Source of the DNA: CAWCAL01 sp963695075 | GTDB lineage: Bacteria > Actinomycetota > Acidimicrobiia > Acidimicrobiales > CAWCAL01 | Length of the DNA stretch: 64,000 nt | Assembly: GCA_963695075.1 (NCBI GenBank) | Contig: CAVOFR010000007.1 | Location: forward strand, 1,984,001-2,048,000 | Reading direction: 5' to 3' | In this document: in pieces, positions 1 to 7,937 of the stretch | Layout of the letters: each line of letters starts with the position of its first letter | How positions within the stretch are numbered: the first letter of the stretch is position 1 | The notes under the pieces: model-generated | What the model was told of the DNA's origin: nothing | The model's input: only the letters and a program-made list of their open reading frames with translations | Databases searched by the model: none | Translations under genes and position numbers: made by a program

Positions 1-894
1 GAGGCCGTCCTCGACCGCAGCCGCAGCAGCGAGCGCTGCGACGTCCACGGAGTGGCCCAAGGTCCAGACCGACTTGAGGTCTGCGAACCGGGCGAAGGCC
101 TCTGCGACGAGGTCAACGCGAGCCGGGTGCACACGCAAGGGTTCGCCGGGTTCGGAATCGAGCAGCGTCTCCCACACCGATACCGGCTCGAGCTCGCAGA
201 TCATTTCCGCGGACGCGTCGAGGAACGCTCCTGCCAGATCCGGGTCGAGTGCCTTGCCGGCCCGTGATCGAACCGTGCCGATCGCCCCGCTCGAACCCCC
301 GACGCGAAAACCGCGTTCGGCGGCATCGGCGACTTGGATCAGACGGGTCGCCTGGGCGAGCGACTCCCCTGTTCGCCCCGAGGGGTGACCGTGTCCGTCC
401 CAGTGCTCGAAGGCCTCATCGAGCACGCGAAGCACACCCGGATCCATGCCCAGGCGCTCACCGAGTTGCAGTCCTGCGTCGCAGGCCGCTTCGGCGTGAC
501 GGGTCGGGGCTCCCGGATCGGTCAGGAGCTTGGCAACTCCACGCACACGCGGTCCGATCGCGCCGGTCGAGCCTACTGTGGTGATGATGTGTCCGAGGCC
601 CGTGGCCTTGGGAGCGAACTCGACCGACGCCATCGCCCGTTTGACCGTGTAGTCATCGCCTGCGCCGAAGCCCGACTCCTCGTGGGAGAAGGCGGTGCAG
701 CCGAGAAACCGCAACAGCGCTCCCCAGTATGTGTCTCTTAGCGTCTCGTCGTCGGCACCGACATGGCGGCCCAGGTGCACGGCCAGCACACAGGTACGGG
801 CCGCCTTCTGGGGCGGGAAGTCATTCGCAGCATCAGTGGCCAACGACAACGCCCCCAGAAGCTCCGCCAACCGCACGTCACCACGAGCATCCAC
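1..894 (-). CDS. HD-domain (HD-GYP-like) regulator, C-terminal part beyond the window
   Basis: A continuous reading frame runs from a GTG at 894 to the window edge (298 codons). The only upstream candidate region is closed by an in-frame TAG at 906-904, so GTG 894 is the start. The middle of the protein has the block LQLGERLGMDPGVLRVL followed by EAFEHWDGHGHPSG, and residues about 275-298 read LGHSVDVAALA, an HD-type His-Ser motif. Actinobacterial proteins of this kind have two HD-like halves and often end in a LuxR-type helix-turn-helix, which would lie outside the window. A signalling role as a phosphohydrolase or cyclic-nucleotide-type regulator is inferred from family resemblance. The frame has strong GC3 codon bias. 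Confidence 0.7.
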   Translation of the reverse strand, partial: MDARGDVRLAELLGALSLATDAANDFPPQKAARTCVLAVHLGRHVGADDETLRDTYWGALLRFLGCTAFSHEESGFGAGDDYTVKRAMASVEFAPKATGLGHIITTVGSTGAIGPRVRGVAKLLTDPGAPTRHAEAACDAGLQLGERLGMDPGVLRVLDEAFEHWDGHGHPSGRTGESLAQATRLIQVADAAERGFRVGGSSGAIGTVRSRAGKALDPDLAGAFLDASAEMICELEPVSVWETLLDSEPGEPLRVHPARVDLVAEAFARFADLKSVWTLGHSVDVAALAAAAAVEDGL

Positions 895-1149
895 CCACGG
901 AGACTACGCCCACCGGCCAAGGTCGCGGTGTGGGACAGTGAGCCGCTCGAGCTCGCTTCAGGTCACATTTCTCAGCTAGTCCGGTTGGCGATGACAAGGA
1001 GCCGTTCCATGATCTCGGCTCATGCGTGACTGGCGACGAGAGGGCCCTCGTCTTCGATGGCCTGGGCTATGCCACCTGCCAGTTCCGCCGCGAGACAGTC
1101 GGGCCCCCGAGGCTGGTACCAGGGAGTCGGCTGACCCCTGCCACACGTC

Positions 1150-1985
1150 AACCGGGCCTGCGAGTTGGGTAGGGCAGAACCGCCACGGCGTGGCCACGCC
1201 CGAATGGCCCACGGTCCGGGGTTCGAGTTCGGACGGATTGATCGGCACGGCGTCGGTGAGATCGACGGCGTGTCGCACAAGGTGCGGCGGGCGTTCAGCC
1301 AGCGGCGACGCGAGATCGAAACCGAGATGATCTGGCAAGGGGCCACCACCGGCCACGGCGCCCGCATCGCAGCCCTCGCCACCCGCCGCCCGAGAAGACC
1401 ACACCATCTCTGACGACGAACTCGGGCACCGGTGGCATGACCGGGCGAGGGATCTCGGTTTCGACCTCACCAGGGTGAGCGTCGAACCGAGGACGCCGGT
1501 GCTTTCGGCGACCGACGAACAACTGGCCGGGCAGGTCACTGAGCACGACGCCACCTACCGGCGAAACGACGCCATCCGGACTGTCGCCGTTCCGCCGCCG
1601 ACGGCGCCGCACTCGGCACGATTCTGGATCGCACCGACCGGTACCTCGTCTCTGGTCAGGCGGTCGAACGGCTGCCGGGGGTGTACGCGACACCGGAGAT
1701 CCTCGCCCTCGAAGCCCACGCCGTCGACATCGCAACCCAAGGCGTGAACGCCGGCATCGGCGTCGCGAGCGACACGGCGATCAGCGTCGCGATTCAGGCT
1801 CGGCCGCGACTTGCCGACGAGCAGCGGCGCCTGATCAGACGGTGGCCGGGTCGGGGGACGCGATCTCGCTGGTGGTGGGCCAGGCCGCCGCCTGCATCCC
1901 GTCCCAGACCATCCACCGCATCACCAGCATCCTCGACGCCCGACGCCCCTCCTCGACGAACGCACCGTGCTCGTCGTTGACTCAT
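1150..1985 (+). pseudogene. Degraded MobF/TraA-type conjugative relaxase-helicase
   Basis: Relaxase-helicase segments appear in order but in different frames. Around 1255-1330 comes GEIDGVSHKVRRAFSQRRRE, the region after the relaxase core. Around 1411-1570 is a block ending LAGQVTEHDATYRRNDAIRT. Around 1600-1740 is RYLVSGQAVERLPGVYATPE then ILALEAHAVDIA. Then LADEQRRLI and SGDAISLVVGQA lead into the helicase, and SQTIHRITSILDARR jumps directly to a Walker B-like TVLVVDS. The Walker A region is deleted and at least three frameshifts separate the blocks. No start codon, HUH histidines or C-terminus remain. It is a relic of a conjugative or integrative element. Assignment rests on motif order read by eye. 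Confidence 0.7.
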
Positions 1986-2195
1986 GTCGGGCCACGTTCT
2001 TCCGGGCCACCAGCGAGAAGCGGCGGCGGCGGCGGCGGGTCTAGTCGACGAGGGATAGTGCTGCGCCAGGATACGTCTGCGGCGTCCCGGTCGCTGCCCA
2101 TAGGTGTGCCGTTGGCGCGCGGGTCGGCGGCACCGCTGCCTCTGGTGACATGAGCTGGCGACATCTGCTGACAAGAGAGGCAGACGCCACGAGAA

Positions 2196-2226
2196 GTAGC
2201 TACACTTGGCGTATGAATGTAGCTAC
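2196..2226 (+). promoter_or_regulatory. vapB promoter with paired GTAGCTAC palindromes
   Basis: The perfect 8-bp palindrome GTAGCTAC occurs twice, at 2196-2203 and 2219-2226, 23 bp apart, straddling the vapB start. A -10 hexamer TACACT lies at 2201-2206, six bases before the ATG at 2213, so the transcript is probably leaderless. Phd/VapB-type antitoxins bind palindromes over their own promoter, so this is a good candidate for the autoregulatory operator (inference). Confidence 0.55.
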
Positions 2227-2494
2227 TGTCAGAGCCGAGGTCGGGATCCGTGAACTCAAGAACGGGCTCAGTAAATACATCGACCGCGTGCGCGCCGGCG
2301 ACGAAGTGATCGTGACCGATCGAGGCCGCCCGGTCGCTCGCCTGCTCGCGGTCGACGCCTCCGAGGACCGGCTGGCCGACCTCGTGGCGGCAGGCGTGGT
2401 ACGCGCGCCGGGCAGCCGCAAGCGTCACGTGCCGGAACGTCGCATCAAGGCGAAGGCCCCGGTGAGCGACCTCGTCGCAGAGCAACGCCGTTGA
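2213..2494 (+). CDS. vapB: Type II antitoxin, Phd/YefM (VapB) family
   Basis: A 93-residue protein. Residues about 8-45 (VGIRELKNGLSKYIDRVRAG, then DEVIVTDRGRPVARL) are the classic Phd/YefM DNA-binding fold, and the basic C-terminal tail is the usual toxin-neutralising segment. The ATG at 2213 is preferred over a longer frame from 2150 because a -10 box ends six bases upstream, giving a leaderless start. It lies 28 bp before a PIN-domain toxin on the same strand. By family knowledge it neutralises that toxin and represses the operon. Confidence 0.9.
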   Translation: MNVATVRAEVGIRELKNGLSKYIDRVRAGDEVIVTDRGRPVARLLAVDASEDRLADLVAAGVVRAPGSRKRHVPERRIKAKAPVSDLVAEQRR

Positions 2495-2522
2495 CCGCAC
2501 CAGCCGTTGACCGCACGCCGCA

Positions 2523-2948
2523 ATGATCACCTACGTCGATACCTCGATACTGCTCAAGCTCATCATCGACGAAGACGGATCCGATCGAGCGGTAACGATC
2601 TGGACGTCGGCCGATGCCGTCGCATCGGTCGCATTGATCTTGGTCGAAGCGAGAGCCGCACTCGCGGCGGCGAAGCGGGGACGAAGACTCACCTCCGGGC
2701 AGCACACCGACGCCAAGAGGGAGCTCGAAGCGCTCATCGTCGATCTCCACATCGTGGAACCGACCGAGGAGCTGATCGCCAACGCAGCCGATCTCGCCGA
2801 GTCCGAAGCGCTGCGGGGCTATGACGCCGTGCACCTCGCCGCCGCCGTGCTCGTCGGAGCAACCGTTCTCAGTAGTGCCGACACGGAGCTGTGCGCCGCC
2901 GCCGAACGACGAGGGCTTCATGTTGCGAACCCGCTGGTGGCGGGCTGA
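2523..2948 (+). CDS. vapC: PIN-domain ribonuclease toxin (VapC)
   Basis: A 141-residue PIN-domain protein with the full acidic set: D6 (YVDTS), E42 (LVEARAAL), D101 (GYDAVHLAAA) and D120 (SSADTEL). These residues coordinate Mg2+ or Mn2+ for RNA cleavage in VapC toxins. It follows the Phd/VapB antitoxin by 28 bp and nothing suggests inactivation. It sits just downstream of a relaxase relic, so the pair was probably cargo of that element (inference). The RNA target cannot be read from the sequence. Confidence 0.9.
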   Translation: MITYVDTSILLKLIIDEDGSDRAVTIWTSADAVASVALILVEARAALAAAKRGRRLTSGQHTDAKRELEALIVDLHIVEPTEELIANAADLAESEALRGYDAVHLAAAVLVGATVLSSADTELCAAAERRGLHVANPLVAG

Positions 2949-3000
2949 TCTCCTCCGCCCCGCCGCATGATGCTCGGCGAGGACGCCGCGGTTGGTGCCG

Positions 3001-3354
3001 CTATTGAGCGCGTGAGCTCAGAACGCAGAATTCGTTGCCCTCGGGGTCAGCGAGCACGGCCCATGTCTGACGCCCTTGGCCGATGTCGGCCCGTGAGGCG
3101 CCGAGGTCCAGGAGACGGTCGACCTCTCTGGTCTGGTCGTCCGGCCTGAGGTCGAGGTGAAGACGGTTCTTGGTCGTCTTGGCTTCGTCGACCCGAACGA
3201 AGAGCAGCCCGGGAAGGCGGTCGGCTGCCGGTCGAATCTCCAACTCCTCGGGGTCGTCGTTCACGATCACCCAGCCGAGCGCTTCGCTCCACCAGCTTCC
3301 CAGGCTCGCCGGATCGTCGGCGTCGACAACGATTTGCTCCCATTCGAGACTCAT
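3001..3354 (-). CDS. VOC-family (glyoxalase-like) protein
   Basis: A 117-residue protein matching the single-domain VOC / glyoxalase-like family of actinobacteria. It opens MSLEWEQIVVDADDPASL, then has WWSEALGW and ends with the typical VLADPEGNEFCVLSS. A leaderless start at ATG 3354 is favoured: the opposite strand reads TACCAT followed by seven bases and the ATG, so the -10 would overlap the alternative upstream ATG at 3363. Members of this family include resistance proteins and isomerases. No substrate can be inferred, and it stands alone. Confidence 0.8.
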   Translation of the reverse strand: MSLEWEQIVVDADDPASLGSWWSEALGWVIVNDDPEELEIRPAADRLPGLLFVRVDEAKTTKNRLHLDLRPDDQTREVDRLLDLGASRADIGQGRQTWAVLADPEGNEFCVLSSRAQ

Positions 3355-3652
3355 GGAACGCATGGTATGCCCGCCCAGAGCCGGCGTTTCTCAGAGTCCC
3401 AACCGGCCGGGAGTTGCCGGCCACGGCTCAACTTCGGAGGCGTTTCTCGGCGAGCCGCGAATTGGAGACCAGCTCCTTGCGGGTTCCTGCGCGGGATCGA
3501 CCTTGCCGGCCTCGCTGCAATAGGCCGCGATGCCGCCTGGACGGCTACCAGGAACACCGTTGTTCCGGCGACCGCTACCCGGGGCTCAACGGCGGTCGAC
3601 CGAGAACGCAGGTCCGACGAAGCGTCTGGAGAGGCTGTCTCTCGCCAGCTTG

Positions 3653-3787
3653 ATGTGACCACCGTGTGACCACGGGCCCGTTTTGGCCCCCACGACGAAA
3701 CCCCAGCACCGGGCAAGATCGTTGCCAGTACTGGGGTTTCGAGAGTACGCCCCCTGGGACTTGAACCCAGAACCTGCGGATTAAGAG
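3653..3787. repeat. Left copy of 135-bp direct repeat containing a tRNA-Lys 3' fragment
   Basis: This segment matches 10710-10843 with few mismatches. It contains a hairpin at 3699-3738 (AACCCCAG / CTGGGGTT arms) and, at 3746-3787, the 3' half of tRNA-Lys on the minus strand up to the anticodon loop. T-stem changes relative to the intact tRNA are paired (CTGGG with CCCAG), so the stem still folds. This is how the displaced 3' end of a tRNA used as an integration site looks. Together with the right copy it bounds a 7-kb segment. Confidence 0.8.
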
Positions 3788-4457
3788 CGGCTTCAAGCCG
3801 GTTTCGGGTGATCCCGGATTGTGCCCGAAAACGTTGTCCTGTCAAGGCAAACCGGCGATCTGGAGTGTCGGATCGTCCTGTGGATAACCACCCGGTCTCG
3901 GGAGATCACGGATCTGTGGTGACCACCTCGTGACCACGGGAGGGCTCACCAGGCTGCCGTCGAGTGCGAGCTCCAGACGCCGGGGGAGGCACCCCGACGC
4001 GACCACCGCCGACCAGGGCTGGATCACCAATTGATGGCTCCTGTTGGCCGTGGCGATTGGAGCTGGCATGGACAGCGGCCGATGTCCATGCGACACCGGA
4101 GCTGGTTCTCCGTGACCAGCAGGGGCAGTGCTTCGCTGCCCCTCCTCCGCACGACGGTTGCGCGGCTCGTGGACCTGACTTGGCGCCTCAGGGGGAAGGC
4201 CAGCGCGGAGGTCGATGGGGAGTCCAGTTCCCGCAGCGCCCGGGGCACGGCGTTCTCGAAACGCCTTTGGCCGGGAGCGGATGAGTTGCGGCACGTTCTG
4301 GCGAGAACCAGGAGGCACCGCGTTCTGCCGAGGGCGGCGTCCGCGGCCCGGAGCACAGCCGTCCCGTGCTCAGGGGCGGGACTGTTGGGTCCGATCCCGA
4401 CGAAGGATCATGCCGACAGTTCGGGCGGTAGGTCTCGTCGCCAATGTGTAGGCGCAG
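3788..4457. other. 670-bp stretch without a supported gene
   Basis: Only short frames with atypical composition are seen on either strand. GTGACCAC-rich sequence near 3925-3945 resembles the flank of the direct repeat (3655-3675), so this may be decayed element-end DNA. I recognise no protein family here. Confidence 0.4.
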
Positions 4458-5045
4458 CTATTCGACGAAGACGTCGACGTCGAGGAACGGGTCGTCAGTG
4501 GCATTGTCGCGGCTGATCGAGACTGCCGTATCCGGCCCGCTCGGCGCATCGTTCACCGCTTCGATGCCATCCCCACCGACATTGCTGTCGTCGAGAGTCA
4601 CATGCGCCACCGGCAGGGTCCAGATCTCGCTGCTCTCGAGATAGCGCTCACTGCTGAACGGCGGAAAGAGGCGGACAGCACTCGAGAATAGGAAGTGTTC
4701 TCGGTTGGGAAGGTAGCCATTGGCCACCCACACCAGGCCTCGGGTCGAGTCGATCACCTCGGTGACCTCGTGGTTCGTGGATGTGAAGTTCCCGACTGCG
4801 GTGGCATCAAAATCCAATGGGTACTGACCCGTGGTGATCGTGTCACCGACGGACACGATTCCATCGGCATTCGTGTCGACGAGCTTGGCGATCAAGACGT
4901 CGGCGGATTCGTCGTAGCCGGCAATCCCGTCAACGTTCACGTACGCGATGGCCAGTACACCGTCCGGTGGCGGCGGTGTACACGCCGCTCCGCCTGCCAG
5001 CAGCACCACCACTACTCCAACAAGCTTCGCAATCGTGCGCCGCAT
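4458..5045 (-). CDS. Putative lipoprotein with a Ca-binding-like loop
   Basis: A 195-residue protein with a clear lipoprotein signal: basic start, VGVVVVLLAG core and lipobox GGAAC followed by TPPPP. ATG 5045 is chosen because GGAGG lies seven bases upstream; the alternative ATG at 5051 is only one base from it. Residues about 50-65 contain DTNADGIVSVGD, an EF-hand or dockerin-like loop, within a beta-rich extracellular region. It should be anchored outside the membrane. Function unknown. It lies below a duplicated histidine-kinase gene end (5115-5304) and belongs to a group of lipoproteins here that start with Cys-Thr-Pro-Pro. Confidence 0.75.
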   Translation of the reverse strand: MRRTIAKLVGVVVVLLAGGAACTPPPPDGVLAIAYVNVDGIAGYDESADVLIAKLVDTNADGIVSVGDTITTGQYPLDFDATAVGNFTSTNHEVTEVIDSTRGLVWVANGYLPNREHFLFSSAVRLFPPFSSERYLESSEIWTLPVAHVTLDDSNVGGDGIEAVNDAPSGPDTAVSISRDNATDDPFLDVDVFVE

Positions 5046-5114
5046 GGACATGCCTCCAAATCGCCCCTCGCCAAAGGTATGCCAAAGGTATCCGGCACCT
5101 TCGGACCCGTTCAC

Positions 5115-5304
5115 TGCCCCCATGCAGGATCGTCCTGTCGTCGGATCGGGAGAAGGCCTGCTTCTCACGACTTCGGGTGAGAAACCTCATGTCGCCGCGG
5201 CGTAGCTGGGCGGTTCGGCGGCCTTTCGCTTCCATTGACCGGCAGTGATGCCGTCACGCGAAACGAGTCGCGCTCGTGGACTACTCGGTGGTCACCGCCC
5301 ACGT
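5115..5304 (-). pseudogene. Duplicated 3' end of the histidine-kinase gene plus its downstream spacer
   Basis: This 190-bp stretch aligns without net gaps to 7888-8077, which holds the last 46 codons of the histidine-kinase gene (stop at 7938) and 50 bp of downstream spacer. The TGA is conserved at 5167-5165. In both places a lipoprotein gene follows on the minus strand. It is therefore a leftover of a segmental duplication of a kinase-lipoprotein junction. The kinase body is missing from this copy. Confidence 0.75.
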
Positions 5305-5314
5305 CCCCGTTCAA

Positions 5315-6406
5315 CTAGGGGCGACCGGTGACGTCAACGGGGGTGGCAGAGCCGACGCGGGTTCCGTTTCCGAGCTCACCGTCGGTGTTGGAACCCCAGC
5401 ACTTGGCGGACTCACCCGCCAATAGTGCACACGTGTGGTACGCGCCGGCGGTGATCTGGGTCGCATCGGAGATACCGGTGACATCGACCGCAGTGCCGGA
5501 GTTGGTGTTCGTGCCGTCACCGAGCTGGCCGCTGGTGTTGTCGCCCCAGCACTTGACGGAGCCGCCGGCCGCGGCGACACAGGTGTGCGACTGACCGGTG
5601 GTGATCTCGGTCGCACCGGACACACCGATCACATCGACCGCGGTGACCGAGTCGCTGGTCGTCCCGTCCCCCAGTTCGCCGTCGCGGTTGCTGCCCCAGC
5701 ACTTGGCCGCCCCGCCCGCCACCACCGCGCACGAGTGGTATCCGCTCGCGCTGATCTGGGTCGCACCGGACACACCGATCACGCCGACCGCGGTGACCGA
5801 GTCGGTGGTCGTCCCGTCGCCCAGCTGGCCAAAGTCGTTCCTACCCCAGCACTTGACCGCGCCCCCCGCCATCAGCGCGCAGGAGTAGCCGTAGGATGCG
5901 GTGATCTGAGTCGCACCGAATACACCGACGACATCGATCGGGGTGAGCGAGCGAGTGGTCGTCCCGTCCCCCAGCTCACCGAAGTCGTTGGAGCCCCAAC
6001 ACTGCACGGCACCGCCCACAAGCGCACATGAATGGTAGTCACCCAAGGTGATCTGGGTCGCACCGGACAGGCCGATCACATCGACCGCAGTTGGCGAGGC
6101 GATCGTCGACCCGTTCCCCAGCTCGCCTGTGTAGTTCGAGCCCCAGCATTCGACTGCACCGCCCGCCACCAGCGCACAGGAGTGGCTCCAACCGGCGCTG
6201 GTCTCGGTCGCGCTGGACACACCAATCGCGTCCACCGCGCTGGCCGAGCCGGTCGTCGTGCCGTTCCCCAGCTCACCGTCGGCGTTGTAGCCCCAGCACT
6301 TGACCACACCTCCGGCGAGCACGACACACGAGTGGTAACCGCCGGCGTCGATCCCGGTCACATCGGACAGAGGAGGCGGTGGTGTGCAGGCCGCTGCGGC
6401 CAACAC
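5315..6406 (-). CDS. RCC1-repeat lipoprotein, seven-bladed propeller
   Basis: The protein has seven repeats of about 50 residues, each built as HSCA(L/V)...G(A/S)VKCWG.N..G(E/Q)LG(N/D)GT, which fits a complete seven-bladed RCC1-type beta-propeller. The repeat is also visible at the DNA level with a period near 153 bp. A lipobox AAAAC precedes TPPPP, so the propeller is probably membrane-anchored outside the cell. The start is unclear: GTG 6406 leaves only six residues before the lipobox Cys. The frame upstream encodes a fine signal core (GWLPAVLTVVLAAAAC) but has no ATG, GTG or TTG before an in-frame TGA. A CTG start or a small 5' lesion is likely. Ligand unknown. Confidence 0.8.
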   Translation of the reverse strand: MLAAAACTPPPPLSDVTGIDAGGYHSCVVLAGGVVKCWGYNADGELGNGTTTGSASAVDAIGVSSATETSAGWSHSCALVAGGAVECWGSNYTGELGNGSTIASPTAVDVIGLSGATQITLGDYHSCALVGGAVQCWGSNDFGELGDGTTTRSLTPIDVVGVFGATQITASYGYSCALMAGGAVKCWGRNDFGQLGDGTTTDSVTAVGVIGVSGATQISASGYHSCAVVAGGAAKCWGSNRDGELGDGTTSDSVTAVDVIGVSGATEITTGQSHTCVAAAGGSVKCWGDNTSGQLGDGTNTNSGTAVDVTGISDATQITAGAYHTCALLAGESAKCWGSNTDGELGNGTRVGSATPVDVTGRP

Positions 6407-6604
6407 GACAGTCAGGACCGCGGGCAGCCACCCTCCGGGTCGCCCTCGTCGACCGGTCCGCGTGCGTGAACCTCGTGATCGACCCGTGCCCCAGGATCAT
6501 GGGACTTCGACCCGAGGTCACGCGACTCATCGCCGACCCCGGTTGCCATGCCGCGGGGGAGAGCGAACGGGGTGACGGGCACATCCGCGGCCCGGCGCCA
6601 CTCA

Positions 6605-7243
6605 TCACGCCGGTTCGTCCGGTGCACCAGCAACCGGCTCCGGAATCCGCGCCAGACCCGCCATGAGTTCAGGCAAGTCCACATCGACCGTTCCTTGTGC
6701 CTCTCCAATAGCCACGGCCGAGCCGCTACTGTCCACAAGGCCGATCCCGGATCCACCGGTTGGCAGCACGGCGCCAGGCAAGCCGGTGATGCCCTCAGAG
6801 TCCTCGAATCCGATGACGAGATATCGCCCGGTCTTTTCCGGGACGAGGTTCGCAGAGGCTCGGTCGACGACCTCGCCATCGACTCGAACGGCTACCCCTT
6901 CGGCATACTCACGATAGACCAGCACGGGCACGACCTGCGATGGCGCCGCTTCCCCGCGCATCACCTCGTCCACTCGCACCCACGCCACCACGTCGCCTTC
7001 GACGGTTTCGTCGTGCCTCACCGGCTCCTCGATACTCAGCCGCTCGACGACACCCACGAACGCCGAATCGGCGGTGGCGACCGCGTCCGCGAGGCCCGTG
7101 CGGGCCAGCGTCACATCGATCACTTCCTGGGGCGTCGGCGTGGATTCGGCCAGATCCTGCGTCCCGCACGCAGTCAGCACCACGAGGGCCGCGGCCATGA
7201 GCCGGAGGGAGCCGGGGATGCCTCTGCCCGACCGCATCGACAT
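6605..7243 (-). CDS. Putative lipoprotein of unknown function
   Basis: A 212-residue protein with a basic start, a hydrophobic stretch LMAAALVVL and lipobox TAC at residues about 24-26. The rest is acidic and beta-rich (for example SAFVGVVERLSIEEPVRHDE and VVPVLVYREYAEGV). I recognise no family. Its ATG overlaps the stop of the upstream metalloprotease gene in a TGATG, so the two are translationally coupled and probably work together at the cell surface. One possibility is an inhibitor or partner of the protease, but that is only suggested by the coupling. Confidence 0.7.
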   Translation of the reverse strand: MSMRSGRGIPGSLRLMAAALVVLTACGTQDLAESTPTPQEVIDVTLARTGLADAVATADSAFVGVVERLSIEEPVRHDETVEGDVVAWVRVDEVMRGEAAPSQVVPVLVYREYAEGVAVRVDGEVVDRASANLVPEKTGRYLVIGFEDSEGITGLPGAVLPTGGSGIGLVDSSGSAVAIGEAQGTVDVDLPELMAGLARIPEPVAGAPDEPA

Positions 7244-7848
7244 CAGTCGTAGAGGCCGTTCATCACGAAGATGTCCGCAGCTGTCGGCTCGAGTACATCG
7301 AGCTGGTGGAGCCAGTACATGATCGAGTCTGCGTAGGCGGGGTCGTAAAGGTCTCTGATTCCCAACACATGGCCATACTCGTGCGCCGCGATCGCTTGCC
7401 AGCTCGACACCGGATAGAAGTTGTATTCCGGGCTCGAGCTCAAGGCGACACGGCTCGGACCGAGGTGTGCGCCGTTCGCGCAGAACCCCGTGGTCCTCCC
7501 GACGGTATTGGGCCCGAGGTATCCCGCCTCGACATCGATGTGGATCTCACCCACCCAGTGGCTGGCATACCGTTCTATGCGGGGTGCCCTGGACGCGTTC
7601 CAGGCATCGGTCGCGGCAAGTGACCCGAAGATCCGGTTGTTCGTGGCACCGTTGTCGTTCCCGGGGTTGCCCACCGGGGTCAACTTCACGGTGTTCGATC
7701 CTCGGGGGAACTGGCAGCCCAGGTAGACCTCCGGGTTGGGGTTCGGGATCGGCGCGGGCGGAGCCGTACACGCAGCGGCCAAGACCACCGCAACGGCGAA
7801 GATCCCCGCCCAAGACACCTTCCGGCTCCTTGTCGAACGACTGAACAC
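7243..7848 (-). CDS. Snapalysin-like zinc metalloprotease lipoprotein
   Basis: A 201-residue protein with a signal peptide ending in lipobox AAAC (C27). The zinc site reads HEYGHVLGIRD (H156, E157, H160, D166), that is HExxHxxGxxD with aspartate as third ligand, as in the snapalysin (M7) family. A Met-turn-like SIMYW follows about 12 residues later. Three other cysteines could form a disulfide. It should cut peptides outside the membrane. The gene lies 89 bp downstream of the histidine-kinase stop, on the same strand, and is coupled to the next lipoprotein. The presence of a lipobox is unusual, since most snapalysins are secreted free. Confidence 0.8.
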   Translation of the reverse strand: MFSRSTRSRKVSWAGIFAVAVVLAAACTAPPAPIPNPNPEVYLGCQFPRGSNTVKLTPVGNPGNDNGATNNRIFGSLAATDAWNASRAPRIERYASHWVGEIHIDVEAGYLGPNTVGRTTGFCANGAHLGPSRVALSSSPEYNFYPVSSWQAIAAHEYGHVLGIRDLYDPAYADSIMYWLHQLDVLEPTAADIFVMNGLYD

Positions 7849-7937
7849 GGCTTCCCCCTATGGTCATTGGCAGCCGAGGTGCGGCTCTGCCCCCATGTAG
7901 GATCGTCCTGTCGTCGGATCGGGAGAAGGTCCACTTC

